A stretch of 40,594 nucleotides of DNA from Phenylobacterium sp. (GCF_022402485.1 NZ_JAKRSA010000005.1:1-40594); one strand, 5' to 3'. Shown: positions 1 to 8,045, numbered from the stretch's first letter. Made by a program: numbers and translations. The notes: generated by a model not told the origin, from the sequence alone.

Positions 1-23
1 GAAGGTTTCTGAGACCAAAGATT

Positions 24-56
24 GGGGGTCGTCCTTCGGGACGGCCCCCTTTTTTT
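24..56 (+). terminator. Rho-independent terminator of a gene upstream of the window
   Basis: An 11-bp stem (24-34 paired with 39-49, one G-T wobble) closes on a TTCG tetraloop and is followed directly by seven T at 50-56. This is a textbook intrinsic terminator on the plus strand. An in-frame TGA at 10-12 could be the end of the gene it serves, but that gene lies outside the window and cannot be named. Confidence 0.9.
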
Positions 57-337
57 GGGCTTGAGGGTCCCGCAGGCCGATCGTTCGGGCGTTATGGAAG
101 GCCGCTCACAGGGCGGACAGACCCCGCCTGAAGCGATGAAACCCAAAATTCTGAGGAGCGTCAGCGGGGCGGCAAAGGCCGAGCCATAGCTGGCATGAAT
201 GCTATGACTCGGCCGAAGCGACACAGCCCTGGAGAGTTGAGCTGACAAGAAACTGTAGCCTAGTCTGTAGGTCTGTAAAAGGGTCCCCAACCCGAGTTGG
301 GGATTTCACGCAAAATTGAGCGCCCCATTTGGCCCGA
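57..337. other. Intergenic stretch with hairpins, no gene assigned
   Basis: About 280 bases between the left-edge terminator and the 3' end of the M23 peptidase gene. It holds an inverted repeat of 14 bp with one mismatch (177-190 with 201-214, 10-base loop) and a perfect 8-bp hairpin at 284-303. No convincing protein is visible. I looked for tRNA T-loops, the tmRNA tag and the SRP RNA GGAAGG motif and found none. An unassigned small RNA is possible. Confidence 0.4.
284..303 (-). terminator. Possible terminator hairpin after the M23 peptidase gene
   Basis: A perfect 8-bp stem with a 4-base loop lies 35 bases past the stop of the leftward M23 gene. Read on the minus strand it is followed by CCC and then TTTT, so the T-run is short and offset from the stem. 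It may end transcription of the sulfotransferase-M23 unit. Confidence 0.35.
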
Positions 338-1378
338 TCAGTCGAGCTGAACCGAAAATTTACGCTCCAAGGCCCGGCGACCGCTCCGCTCGATCCAATA
401 TTCCCCCCGATAGACCCCTGGGGGCCATCCCTCCCCGGGTGTCCGCCGGCCGGCATAGAGCAGGTACTGGGCCTTGGGTCCGTCCAGGGGATCGATGCGG
501 CTCTCGGCCACAAGAGCGCCATCTGGCCCTGTGACCTTCAGGTGTTGAACATCCCCGGCCTCCAGGCCAATGGCCCGGACATAGGCCACCAGGGCGGGCG
601 CAGTGCGGGCCGCCACGGGGATGTCGGCACCCTCCACTGCGTCCATGGAAACCGCGCCGGCGGCAAAGCCGGTGTTAAGCACCACCCCGCGCCGATAGGT
701 CATCTGGTCGCTGACCGGCTTGGCCCAGAGGGGGCGGGTGGCCTCACAGACCCCTTGACCGGCCTCGGGGGCAAACGGGTCGATGACGACTCCGTCTTTG
801 CGGACCGTGAAGTGGAGGTGGGGGTATTCGGTCTGGCCCGACAGGCCGACCCGGCCCACGGGGTCGCCGGCCGCCACCTGGGCTCCCTCGGCGACCCCAA
901 TACTGCCCTGAGCCAGGTGACAATACTGAGTCTCCCAGCCCCCCCCGTGGTCGATGACCAGGCCGTTGCCGCATTCGGTTCCGTCCACGGCCGCCAGGCC
1001 GATGGTGCGCACCGAAACATCGGCCACCCCGTCCCGCAGACGGATCACCCGGCCAGGGGCGGCGGCCAGGACCGCGACGCCGGCCTGCTGGGCGGCCATG
1101 TCGGGGATGCGAAAGTCGACGCCGTTATGGCCCTGATAGCTGCGGGTTTCGCATTGATAGTCCTGAGCGCCGGGGCCCGGATCGCGGTCCACATAGTTCT
1201 GGATCTCGCAGGTCTGGCCCAGAACGCAGTCCACCGGCAGGACAAGCTCAGGTCCCAGGGGCGGGGGCGGATCAGCGCTGGCGCCCCCAGGCGGGGCCGA
1301 GCAGGCCGCCAGAACGACGATCGCCAGGGGCAGCCAGACTGAACGGCGCAGGGGCAGGGGCAGGGGGGCGGACGACAT
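338..1378 (-). CDS. M23 (LytM-type) peptidase lipoprotein
   Basis: The 346-residue protein starts with a lipoprotein signal peptide (basic residues, hydrophobic stretch, lipobox LAAC with Cys26), so the mature protein should be membrane-anchored in the periplasm. Residues about 80-205 carry the LytM/M23 metallopeptidase fold. The zinc ligands are visible as the HxxxD motif (His84, Asp88) and the HxH motif (His187, His189), so the enzyme looks catalytically competent against peptidoglycan cross-links. A further 140 residues follow the peptidase domain; I do not recognise them as a named domain, though they contain a 'P.GVYRGEY' beta-like segment. The gene lies 44 bases downstream of the sulfotransferase gene on the same strand, so the two may be co-transcribed. 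The substrate bond is not predictable from sequence alone. Confidence 0.85.
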   Translation of the reverse strand: MSSAPLPLPLRRSVWLPLAIVVLAACSAPPGGASADPPPPLGPELVLPVDCVLGQTCEIQNYVDRDPGPGAQDYQCETRSYQGHNGVDFRIPDMAAQQAGVAVLAAAPGRVIRLRDGVADVSVRTIGLAAVDGTECGNGLVIDHGGGWETQYCHLAQGSIGVAEGAQVAAGDPVGRVGLSGQTEYPHLHFTVRKDGVVIDPFAPEAGQGVCEATRPLWAKPVSDQMTYRRGVVLNTGFAAGAVSMDAVEGADIPVAARTAPALVAYVRAIGLEAGDVQHLKVTGPDGALVAESRIDPLDGPKAQYLLYAGRRTPGEGWPPGVYRGEYWIERSGRRALERKFSVQLD

Positions 1379-1422
1379 CCCTACGTCTTGCCGAAATACC
1401 CTGACAAAATTGTGGCCCCGCC

Positions 1423-2217
1423 TCAGTTGTCCTGGCCAAAGGTGACGCCGCAGAGGGCGGCGAGCCTGGCCATATCAGGGGCATAGAGCCGGTTCAGAAA
1501 GTCCCGATCCGTCGCCGTCAGCTGCGAGGGATAATCCATGTCTCGCCCCACATGCACCCGGCGTGGCGTGAGCGCGTGCGGGGGCGGGACCCCGAGAAAG
1601 CCACTGATCTGGCCAAGGACAGTATCTGGCTGCGCCTCCAGGTCCTCGGCCCGCAGCACCAGGAGCTGGTGGGCGGGGAACAGGGTCAGCAGGTGTTCGA
1701 TCTGGGCTCCGTAATAGCCCCGCTCCACATAGCTGAACTCCCGATGGAAGCCCCAGGGCTCGGCGGCAAACAGCCGCTGGCGACCAGCTCGGATGCACCA
1801 GTCGAAGGGATGGGTCTCAACCCCGCGGGCAAACTCCATCTTCCAGTGGGAAAAGGCCCGCTCCACCGGGTCGCGTAACAGGATGATCAGGCGGATGGCG
1901 GGGTTATAGGCCCGTATCCGCGCCAGGCTGTCCTTCCAATAGAGATAGATCGGGGTGGCCTCGCCCCACACCCGGCTGTTATCGGCCAGGTCGAAATGGG
2001 CGTGATAGGCCTCGTAGTCCGGCGCGCTCCAGTCCTGGCCCTCGTCATCGAAGAAGTGGACCTCCTTGAGGTCCGACAGCCCGACGTTTGGGTGGTCCTG
2101 CAGATAGTCAAAAAGGGCCGTGGTGCCGGCCTTCTGGGCGCCGGCGATGATGAAGTCGATCCTTGGCTGCACCAGCACCCCCTGTTCCTGCACCCGCCGT
2201 GCGGGATACGGCTTCAT
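1423..2217 (-). CDS. PAPS-dependent sulfotransferase
   Basis: A 264-residue protein of the P-loop sulfotransferase family (heparan N-sulfotransferase type). The 5'-phosphosulfate-binding loop is GAQKAGTT at residues 26-33, and the 3'-phosphate-binding segment is RDPVERAFSHW at 115-125, with the conserved Arg and Ser. The expected reaction is transfer of sulfate from PAPS to a hydroxyl of a carbohydrate or other acceptor; the acceptor cannot be read from sequence. The frame stays open to 2373, but that would overlap the divergent gene starting at 2305, so I chose ATG 2217 just before the first conserved block. It sits back to back with the CDP-sugar operon, which suggests that a glycan made there is an acceptor; this is inference. 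Confidence 0.82.
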   Translation of the reverse strand: MKPYPARRVQEQGVLVQPRIDFIIAGAQKAGTTALFDYLQDHPNVGLSDLKEVHFFDDEGQDWSAPDYEAYHAHFDLADNSRVWGEATPIYLYWKDSLARIRAYNPAIRLIILLRDPVERAFSHWKMEFARGVETHPFDWCIRAGRQRLFAAEPWGFHREFSYVERGYYGAQIEHLLTLFPAHQLLVLRAEDLEAQPDTVLGQISGFLGVPPPHALTPRRVHVGRDMDYPSQLTATDRDFLNRLYAPDMARLAALCGVTFGQDN

Positions 2218-2304
2218 CGCCGCGCCGATGCGCGATAAGAGGGTTCGACATGGCGGGCCAGTGACAACATCGGCCTGCGCGAAACGGCATGCAAGGTCGG
2301 GGTC

Positions 2305-3072
2305 TTGATCACCATTATCGACGAAGAGCGGGGCGAAGTCGTCGTCCGCGATGGCGACACTGAAACGCGCCACAGCCTCTCCACCGCCGAGGGCTTTGCC
2401 GCGGCGTCCAAGGCCTGGGTCCGGGCGACCTGGGATTCCAAATATGTCTATTCCTTCGCCTGGATGGGCCGGCCGATCATCCAGCTGCCGGAGGACATGG
2501 TCCGCCTGCAGGAAGTGATCTGGGACTTAAAGCCCGATGTGCTGGTGGAAACTGGCGTGGCCCATGGCGGCTCGCTGGTGTTCTACGCCTCGCTGTTTGA
2601 GGCCATGAACAAGGGCCGGGTGATCGGCATCGACATCGAGATCCGGCCGCACAACCGCACGGCCATCGAAGCCCATCCCATGAAGAAGCGGATCGAGCTG
2701 ATCGAAGGCTCGTCCACGGCCCCTGAGGTGGTCGAACAGGTGAAGGCGCAGATCAAGCCGGGCGAGACCGTGCTGGTGGTGCTGGATTCCAACCACACCA
2801 AGGGCCACGTGCTCGACGAGCTGCGGGCCTATGCCGACATGGTGCCGGTGGGCTCCTATATCGTCGCCACCGACGGGATCATGGAGCAGGTGGTGGGCGC
2901 GCCGCGCACTGCGCCGGACTGGACCTGGAACAATCCCCGGCAGGCGGTGCACGACTTCGTTGCCGAGGATAAGCGCTTCATCATCGAAGAGCCGACCTTC
3001 CCCTTCAACGAAGGGGTGGTGAAGGACCGGGTGACCTACTGGCCCGACGCCTTCGTCAAGCGGATCGCCTGA
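2305..3072 (+). CDS. CmcI-family protein (cephalosporin hydroxylase / sugar O-methyltransferase type)
   Basis: A 255-residue protein matching the CmcI family, annotated as cephalosporin hydroxylase or rhamnosyl O-methyltransferase. It has a Rossmann methyltransferase core: the SAM-binding stretch VETGVAHGGS (81-90), an acidic strand end near 108-112 and a metal/active-site-like stretch LDSNHTKGH (160-168). In a nucleotide-sugar operon the likely role is SAM-dependent O-methylation of a sugar rather than beta-lactam hydroxylation; that is inference. Translation appears to start at TTG 2305, supported by an AAGG at 2293-2296 with 8-base spacing. It is the first gene of the rightward operon and is followed 28 bases later by rfbF. 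Confidence 0.75.
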   Translation: MITIIDEERGEVVVRDGDTETRHSLSTAEGFAAASKAWVRATWDSKYVYSFAWMGRPIIQLPEDMVRLQEVIWDLKPDVLVETGVAHGGSLVFYASLFEAMNKGRVIGIDIEIRPHNRTAIEAHPMKKRIELIEGSSTAPEVVEQVKAQIKPGETVLVVLDSNHTKGHVLDELRAYADMVPVGSYIVATDGIMEQVVGAPRTAPDWTWNNPRQAVHDFVAEDKRFIIEEPTFPFNEGVVKDRVTYWPDAFVKRIA

Positions 3073-3100
3073 GCCGCATCACGCGGGGGGAGTAATTGCG

Positions 3101-3874
3101 ATGAAAGTCGTCATCCTGGCCGGCGGCCTGGGCACCCGGATTTCCGAGGAAAGCCACCTGCGGCCCAAGCCGATGATCGAGGTCGGCGGTCGGCCGATCC
3201 TCTGGCACATCATGAAGATGTTCTCCCACCACGGGTTCAATGAGTTCGTCGTGTGCCTGGGCTACAAGGGCTATGTGGTGAAGGAGTATTTCGCCAACTA
3301 TGTCCTGCACAATGCCGACTTCACCGTCGACCTCGCCAGCCGGGCCATTGAGTACCACGCCACCAAACACGAGCCGTGGAAGGTGACCCTGGTGGATACC
3401 GGGGCCGACACCATGACCGGCGGACGCCTGCGCCGGGTGCGGGAGTTCCTCGATCCTGGCCAGCCGTTCTTCTTCACCTATGGGGATGGGGTGGCCGATG
3501 TGGACCTCACCGCCCTGGCCCAGTTCCACCGCGCGCATGGCAAGCGAGCCACGGTGACGGCGGTGGCGCCGCCCGGCCGCTATGGTGCCCTGGAAATGAC
3601 CGGCGACCGGGTGGACCGGTTTGTGGAAAAGCCGCCGGGCGATAATGGCCTGATCAATGGCGGCTTCTTCGTCCTTGATCCCTCGGTCATCGACCGGGTG
3701 TCTGGCGACAGCACCGTGTGGGAGCTGGGCCCCCTGGAAGGCCTGGCCGCTGACGGCGAGCTGATCGCCTATCGCCATGACGGCTTCTGGGCGGCCATGG
3801 ACACCCTGAGGGACAAGAACCAGCTGGAGAGCCTGTGGGCGTCCGGCGAGGCACCCTGGCGCGTCTGGGCATGA
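3101..3874 (+). CDS. rfbF: Glucose-1-phosphate cytidylyltransferase
   Basis: A 257-residue nucleotidyltransferase, the usual length for RfbF. It opens with the NTP-binding signature AGGLGTR (residues 7-13) and has the RPKPM segment with the phosphate-binding Lys23. It makes CDP-glucose from CTP and glucose 1-phosphate, the first committed step of CDP-6-deoxyhexose synthesis in the cytoplasm. A GGGGGAG ribosome-binding site precedes the ATG. Its stop overlaps the next start (ATGA at 3871-3874), so it is translationally coupled to the CDP-glucose 4,6-dehydratase. The pairing with that dehydratase, rather than a dTDP enzyme, supports CTP specificity. Confidence 0.93.
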   Translation: MKVVILAGGLGTRISEESHLRPKPMIEVGGRPILWHIMKMFSHHGFNEFVVCLGYKGYVVKEYFANYVLHNADFTVDLASRAIEYHATKHEPWKVTLVDTGADTMTGGRLRRVREFLDPGQPFFFTYGDGVADVDLTALAQFHRAHGKRATVTAVAPPGRYGALEMTGDRVDRFVEKPPGDNGLINGGFFVLDPSVIDRVSGDSTVWELGPLEGLAADGELIAYRHDGFWAAMDTLRDKNQLESLWASGEAPWRVWA

Positions 3875-4929
3875 CCCGTCCGAACCCGGACTTCTGGGCT
3901 GGCCAGCGGGTCCTCCTGACCGGGCACACCGGCTTCAAAGGGGCCTGGACCGGGCTGTGGCTGGCCCGCATGGGGGCCAAGGTGACGGGCCTGGCCCTGG
4001 CACCGGATCAGACCCCGGCCCTGGCCGAACTGGCCGGCTATGAGCATCTGGCGGCCTCGCACATCGTCGATCTGCGGGATCGTCGGGAGGTGATGGAGGT
4101 GGTCTCAGGCCAGCCCTTCGACCTCGTGCTGCACATGGCCGCCCAGCCCATTGTGCGCACGGCCATCGAGGACCCGGTGGGGGCGTTTTCCACCAATATC
4201 ATGGGCACAGCCCACCTGCTGGAGGCTCTCCGGGACGAAGACGCCCTACGCGCCGTGCTGGTGATCACCTCGGACAAGGTCTACGCCAATAATGACGGGG
4301 GCCGTGCCTTTGCAGAGGGCGACGCCCTAGGCGGCAAGGACCCCTATTCAGCCTCCAAGGCCTGCGCCGAGATCGTCACGGCCAGCTTCGCCCGCTCCTA
4401 TTTCGACAAGGCCGGCGTGCCGGTGGCCACGGCGCGGGGGGGCAATGTGATCGGCGGCGGTGATTTTTCCCGCGACCGTCTGGTGGCTGACATTGTCCGG
4501 GCCGCCCGGGCGGGTGAGACGACCGTGCTGCGCCATCCTGAGGCCACGCGGCCCTGGCAGCATGTGCTCGACTGTGTGGCCGGCTACCTTGTGTTTGCCG
4601 AGGCGCTGGTGCAGCGCCCCGACACCCCACGGGCCCTGAATTTCGGGCCCCGTCCCGGCGCGGCGGAAATCACGGTGGGGGATCTGGCCACCCAGGCCAT
4701 CGCCGCCCTGGACGCCAAGCCCTGGCGACACGAAGTTGACCCGAACTCCATCGAGGCCAAGACCCTGGCCGTGGACGCCAGCCTCGCCCGTAAGGCCCTC
4801 GATTTCGAGAGTGCCCTGGATGGCCCCACCGCCGTGGCCTGGACCATGGACTGGTACCGCAGACAGGGGCAGGGCGACGCTGCCCGCGCCCTTTGCCTGG
4901 CGCAGATCGAAGCCTACGAAAGCCTGTGA
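3871..4929 (+). CDS. rfbG: CDP-glucose 4,6-dehydratase
   Basis: A 352-residue extended SDR enzyme. The NAD-binding motif TGHTGFKG (17-24) is the form typical of CDP-glucose 4,6-dehydratases. The catalytic set is present: the TSDK segment (133-136) and YSASK with Tyr159 and Lys163. It converts CDP-glucose to CDP-4-keto-6-deoxyglucose, the branch point for many 6-deoxysugars. I chose ATG 3871, which overlaps the rfbF stop, over an in-frame ATG-less extension to 3835. Its own stop overlaps the next start (TGATG at 4927-4931). Confidence 0.93.
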   Translation: MTRPNPDFWAGQRVLLTGHTGFKGAWTGLWLARMGAKVTGLALAPDQTPALAELAGYEHLAASHIVDLRDRREVMEVVSGQPFDLVLHMAAQPIVRTAIEDPVGAFSTNIMGTAHLLEALRDEDALRAVLVITSDKVYANNDGGRAFAEGDALGGKDPYSASKACAEIVTASFARSYFDKAGVPVATARGGNVIGGGDFSRDRLVADIVRAARAGETTVLRHPEATRPWQHVLDCVAGYLVFAEALVQRPDTPRALNFGPRPGAAEITVGDLATQAIAALDAKPWRHEVDPNSIEAKTLAVDASLARKALDFESALDGPTAVAWTMDWYRRQGQGDAARALCLAQIEAYESL

Positions 4930-6167
4930 TGACGACCCCTGTCTGCCGCTTCTGCCGCACGCCGCTGACCCACACCCTGGTGGATCTTGGGCTCCAGCCC
5001 CTGGCCAACAGCAATCTGACCGCGCAGGACCTAGCCGCCGGTGCCGAGCGCACCTATCCCCTGCACGCCCGGGTCTGCTCCAAATGTTTCCTGGTGCAGG
5101 TGGATGACCCTGTCGCCGCCGACGAGATCTTCGATGGCGGCTACGCCTATTTCTCGTCCTACTCCGCCAGCTGGGTGGAACATGCGCGGCGCTATGCCCA
5201 GGCGATGATCGCGCGCCTGGGTCTTGGGCCCAACTCCCTGGTGGTGGAGGTGGCCTCCAATGACGGCTATCTGCTGCAGCACTTCAAGGCGGCCGGCGTG
5301 CCGGTGCTGGGGATCGAGCCCACCGCCAACACCGCCGAGGCGGCCATCGAACGGGGCGTGCCCACCGAGGTCATGTTCTTCCACGGGGAGACCGGCAAGG
5401 CCCTGGCGGCGCGGGGGGTGCAGGCCGACCTGATGGCCGCCAACAATGTGCTGGCCCATGTGCCCGACATTGACGGCTTCGTCGCCGGGTTCCGGGAGGT
5501 GCTGAAGCCTGAGGGTGTCCTGACCTTCGAGTTCCCCCACTTTCTGAACATGCTCGAGCTGGTGCAGTTCGACACGATCTATCACGAGCATTTCTCCTAC
5601 CTGTCCCTGCTGGCGGTGGCCCAGGTGCTGGCGGCCAACGGCCTGCGGGCCTTTGATGTGGAGCTTTTGCCCACCCATGGGGGGTCTCTGCGCCTGTTCT
5701 GCGCCCATGAGGCGTCCAGCCATCAGGAGACTGAGGCCCTGAAGACCCTGCGCGCCCGGGAAGCAGCGGCCGGGCTCGACAGGCTCGAGACCTATGACGG
5801 CTATACCGCCCGGGTTGAGGCCGTCCGCGATAGCTTCCTGGCCTTCCTCGCCAAGGCCAAGGCCGAGGGCAAGACCGTGGCGGCCTATGGGGCGGCGGCC
5901 AAGGGCAACACCTTCCTCAACTTTGCCGGGGTGGGGACTGACGATATCGTCTGCGCCTTTGACGCCAATCCGCACAAGCAGGACCGCTTCCTGCCGGGCA
6001 GCCACGCGCCGATCTACGGACCCGACAAGGTCGCCGAGGTGAAGCCAGACTATGTGCTGATCCTGCCCTGGAACCTGAAGGACGAGATCATGGATCAGCT
6101 GGCCTATATCCGGGACTGGGGGGGGCGTTTCGTGATCGCCTCGCCGGTGACCCGGATCCTCGACTGA
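4929..6167 (+). CDS. NDP-hexose C-methyltransferase (TylC3/NovU type)
   Basis: A 412-residue three-part enzyme. The N-terminal zinc-binding domain shows two Cys pairs (Cys6/Cys9 and Cys50/Cys53). The central SAM-binding Rossmann domain has EVASNDGYL (107-115), and a C-terminal putative C-methyltransferase domain follows. The YHEH motif at 218-221 matches the Tyr/Glu/His catalytic site described for TylC3, which methylates C3 of a keto-sugar. Here the substrate should be a CDP-4-keto-6-deoxyhexose made by RfbG, giving a branched C-methyl sugar; the exact carbon is inferred from the family. Starts and stops overlap with both neighbours, so translation is probably coupled through the whole cassette. 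Confidence 0.88.
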   Translation: MTTPVCRFCRTPLTHTLVDLGLQPLANSNLTAQDLAAGAERTYPLHARVCSKCFLVQVDDPVAADEIFDGGYAYFSSYSASWVEHARRYAQAMIARLGLGPNSLVVEVASNDGYLLQHFKAAGVPVLGIEPTANTAEAAIERGVPTEVMFFHGETGKALAARGVQADLMAANNVLAHVPDIDGFVAGFREVLKPEGVLTFEFPHFLNMLELVQFDTIYHEHFSYLSLLAVAQVLAANGLRAFDVELLPTHGGSLRLFCAHEASSHQETEALKTLRAREAAAGLDRLETYDGYTARVEAVRDSFLAFLAKAKAEGKTVAAYGAAAKGNTFLNFAGVGTDDIVCAFDANPHKQDRFLPGSHAPIYGPDKVAEVKPDYVLILPWNLKDEIMDQLAYIRDWGGRFVIASPVTRILD

Positions 6168-6718
6168 TGCGGTTCTCGCCCACGGAGATCGCGGGCGTGG
6201 TGGTGGTCGATATCGACCCCGTCCTGGATGATCGCGGCGCGTTTGCCCGGCTGCATTGCCCGGCGGCTTTTGCTGAGGCCGGGCTAGAGTTTGCGCCAGC
6301 CCAGACCAGCCTGTCGCGGAACACCGCACCCCTGACCCTCCGGGGCATGCACTATCAGCCTGCACCCCATGGCGAGACCAAGTTGGTAAGGGTCGTCCGG
6401 GGTCGGATTTTCGATGTGGCGCTAGACCTGCGCCCCGGCAGCGCCAGCCTTGGCCGCTGGACCGGTGTCGAGCTGGACGCCGCAGCGGGGCGCGCCCTGT
6501 TCATTCCGGAGGGTGTGGCCCATGGTTTCCTGACCTTGGAGCCCGAGACCGACGTGCTCTACCAGATTGCGCCCATGTTTGAGCCTGGCCATGGGGCGGG
6601 CGTCAGGTGGAATGATCCGGCCTTCGCCATCGCCTGGCCGGCTGCCCCGAAGGTGATCTCAGAGCGGGATGCGACCTATCCGGATTTCGCACCGCACGCC
6701 CCGTCCGGAGGACGCTGA
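6167..6718 (+). CDS. RmlC-type keto-sugar 3,5- (or 3-) epimerase
   Basis: A 183-residue cupin of the dTDP-4-dehydrorhamnose 3,5-epimerase (RmlC/RfbC) family. Seen in the sequence: RGMHYQ with catalytic-type His62, Lys72, the GVAHGF stretch with His119, and Tyr132 in the acid position. The second aromatic before the Pro-rich turn, usually a Tyr pair, is Met137-Phe138 here, so the set of carbons epimerised may differ from true RmlC. It lies between a C-methyltransferase and an acetyltransferase in a CDP-sugar operon, so the substrate is probably a CDP-4-keto-6-deoxyhexose, not the dTDP sugar its family name implies. I therefore give no rfbC symbol. Confidence 0.85.
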   Translation: MRFSPTEIAGVVVVDIDPVLDDRGAFARLHCPAAFAEAGLEFAPAQTSLSRNTAPLTLRGMHYQPAPHGETKLVRVVRGRIFDVALDLRPGSASLGRWTGVELDAAAGRALFIPEGVAHGFLTLEPETDVLYQIAPMFEPGHGAGVRWNDPAFAIAWPAAPKVISERDATYPDFAPHAPSGGR

Positions 6719-7212
6719 TGCTCAAGATCGATCCCACCGCGACCATCTCCCCCCTGGCCGACATCGAGCGCTCCGTGCGGGGCACCCTGATTGAGATCGG
6801 ACCTCGGGTGCTCATCGACTCCTTCGTCAAGATCAAGGCGGTCGGTGGATCTGGGGAGGTCGTCATTGGGGCGGACTCGGCCATTAACTCCGGCACGGTG
6901 ATCTATACCGGCAATGGGGTGCGTCTGGGGGAAGGGGTCCTTATTGCCGCCAACTGCACGCTCGCCCCCACCAATCACGAGATCGCCGATCGGAACGCCC
7001 GTATCCGCGACCAGGGCTTCATGGCCAGCCGGGGCGGGATCATCATCGAGGATGATGTGTGGCTGGGGGCCGGTGTCGTCGTCCTGGACGGCGCGGTAAT
7101 CGGCAAAGGGTGTGTGGTGGCGGCCGGCGCTGTGGTGCGCGGCAAGTTGGAACCCTATGGAATCTACGCAGGGGCTCCGGTGCGGCGCATCGGGGAGCGC
7201 GGCAGGGGGTGA
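6718..7212 (+). CDS. Left-handed beta-helix sugar O-acetyltransferase
   Basis: A 164-residue hexapeptide-repeat protein. Several turns of the [LIV]-G-x-x-x-x repeat are visible at about 25-75 and 107-145. The segment TNHEI carries the catalytic-type His87, and a protruding loop (about 88-103) follows, as in the WbbJ/LacA/maltose O-acetyltransferase group. It should use acetyl-CoA to acetylate a hydroxyl on the sugar made by this operon. N-acetylation is less likely because no aminotransferase is present. The start ATG overlaps the epimerase stop (TGATG), and its stop overlaps the GTG of the next gene. Confidence 0.85.
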   Translation: MLKIDPTATISPLADIERSVRGTLIEIGPRVLIDSFVKIKAVGGSGEVVIGADSAINSGTVIYTGNGVRLGEGVLIAANCTLAPTNHEIADRNARIRDQGFMASRGGIIIEDDVWLGAGVVVLDGAVIGKGCVVAAGAVVRGKLEPYGIYAGAPVRRIGERGRG

Positions 7213-8045
7213 GCGGCTGGACCATCATCGGCGGCGGCGGCTTCATCGGCGGTCGGCTGGCGCAGGCCCTTCGCGATCAGGGACACTCGGTCTATGCCCC
7301 TGCCCGGGGCGATCCCGAGCTCTTTTCGCGGGACCTGGGGTGCGTCTTCTATTGTGCGGGCCTGACCGGGGATTTCGCCGTGCGGCCCTTCGATACGGTG
7401 GAGGCCCACGTCACCCTCCTGGCCCAGGTATTGTCCCAGGCCAGGTTTTCGCGCCTGATCTATCTGTCCTCCACCCGGCTCTATGACAGCCTGGGTGCCT
7501 CTGGCGGCCGGGAGGACGACCTGCTTGCCTTTGACCCAGCCGCGCCGCGCAACGTTTATGACCTCTCCAAGGCCCTGGGGGAGAACCTCACCCTGGCCCG
7601 GTCGGGGGGTCGTGGTGCCGTCGCGCGCCTGTCCAATGTGTTCGATCTGGCCGAAGGGGCCAGCGGCTTTCTGCCCGAGCTCTTGCAGAAGGCCCGGCGG
7701 GCCCGGGTTCTGACCCTGGACTCCGTCCCCGGCGCGGTCCGCGACTATGTCCATGCAGATGATGTCCTCGCCGGCCTGATGGCCATGGGGTCGGCCGAAG
7801 GTGAGGCAGGCAAGCTAGGGGTGGTCAATGTGGCCAGCGGCCAGAACCTCTCCAATGCCGAGCTCGCGGGGGTGTTTGAGCAGGCGGGCTGGACCCTCAA
7901 TCTGGCGCCGGACCGGCCCATGCCCAGCGCGCCGCGCTGCGCCACCGACCGGCTGCGGGGGCTCGGCGTTCACCCCCGCGACCCAAGGGACCTGATCGCC
8001 CAGGCTCTGACCGCGCCGGGCTTCTATCTCGGCCCGAAGGTCTAG
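7209..8045 (+). CDS. NAD(P)-dependent SDR epimerase/reductase of the sugar cassette
   Basis: A 278-residue extended short-chain dehydrogenase. The nucleotide-binding stretch IGGGGFIGG begins near residue 7, and the SSTRLYDS and YDLSK segments supply the Ser/Thr and Tyr-x-x-x-Lys active site. It starts at GTG 7209 within the GTGA that ends the acetyltransferase gene; the longer open frame upstream reads as an out-of-frame shadow of that gene. As the last gene of the operon it is the natural candidate for the final C4-keto reduction that completes the CDP-6-deoxyhexose, but C4-epimerase activity cannot be excluded. The protein is shorter than typical epimerases of about 310-340 residues. Confidence 0.83.
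   Translation: MSGWTIIGGGGFIGGRLAQALRDQGHSVYAPARGDPELFSRDLGCVFYCAGLTGDFAVRPFDTVEAHVTLLAQVLSQARFSRLIYLSSTRLYDSLGASGGREDDLLAFDPAAPRNVYDLSKALGENLTLARSGGRGAVARLSNVFDLAEGASGFLPELLQKARRARVLTLDSVPGAVRDYVHADDVLAGLMAMGSAEGEAGKLGVVNVASGQNLSNAELAGVFEQAGWTLNLAPDRPMPSAPRCATDRLRGLGVHPRDPRDLIAQALTAPGFYLGPKV

Noticed and set aside
57..337. tRNA, tmRNA or SRP RNA in the left intergenic region
   Set aside because: No T-loop GTTCRA stem, no tmRNA tag reading and no GGAAGG-type SRP motif on either strand.
338..1342. Long plus-strand open frame of about 337 codons opposite the M23 peptidase gene
   Set aside because: It is the antisense shadow of a gene with a signal peptide and zinc motifs; in this high-GC DNA long antisense frames are common, and this one shows no domain.
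2218..2373. N-terminal extension of the sulfotransferase to 2373
   Set aside because: It would overlap the divergent CmcI-family gene by about 70 bases and adds 52 residues before the conserved core.
5031..6365. Minus-strand open frame of 444 codons across the C-methyltransferase gene
   Set aside because: His/Gly/Gln-rich antisense shadow of a gene with clear catalytic motifs and coupled starts.
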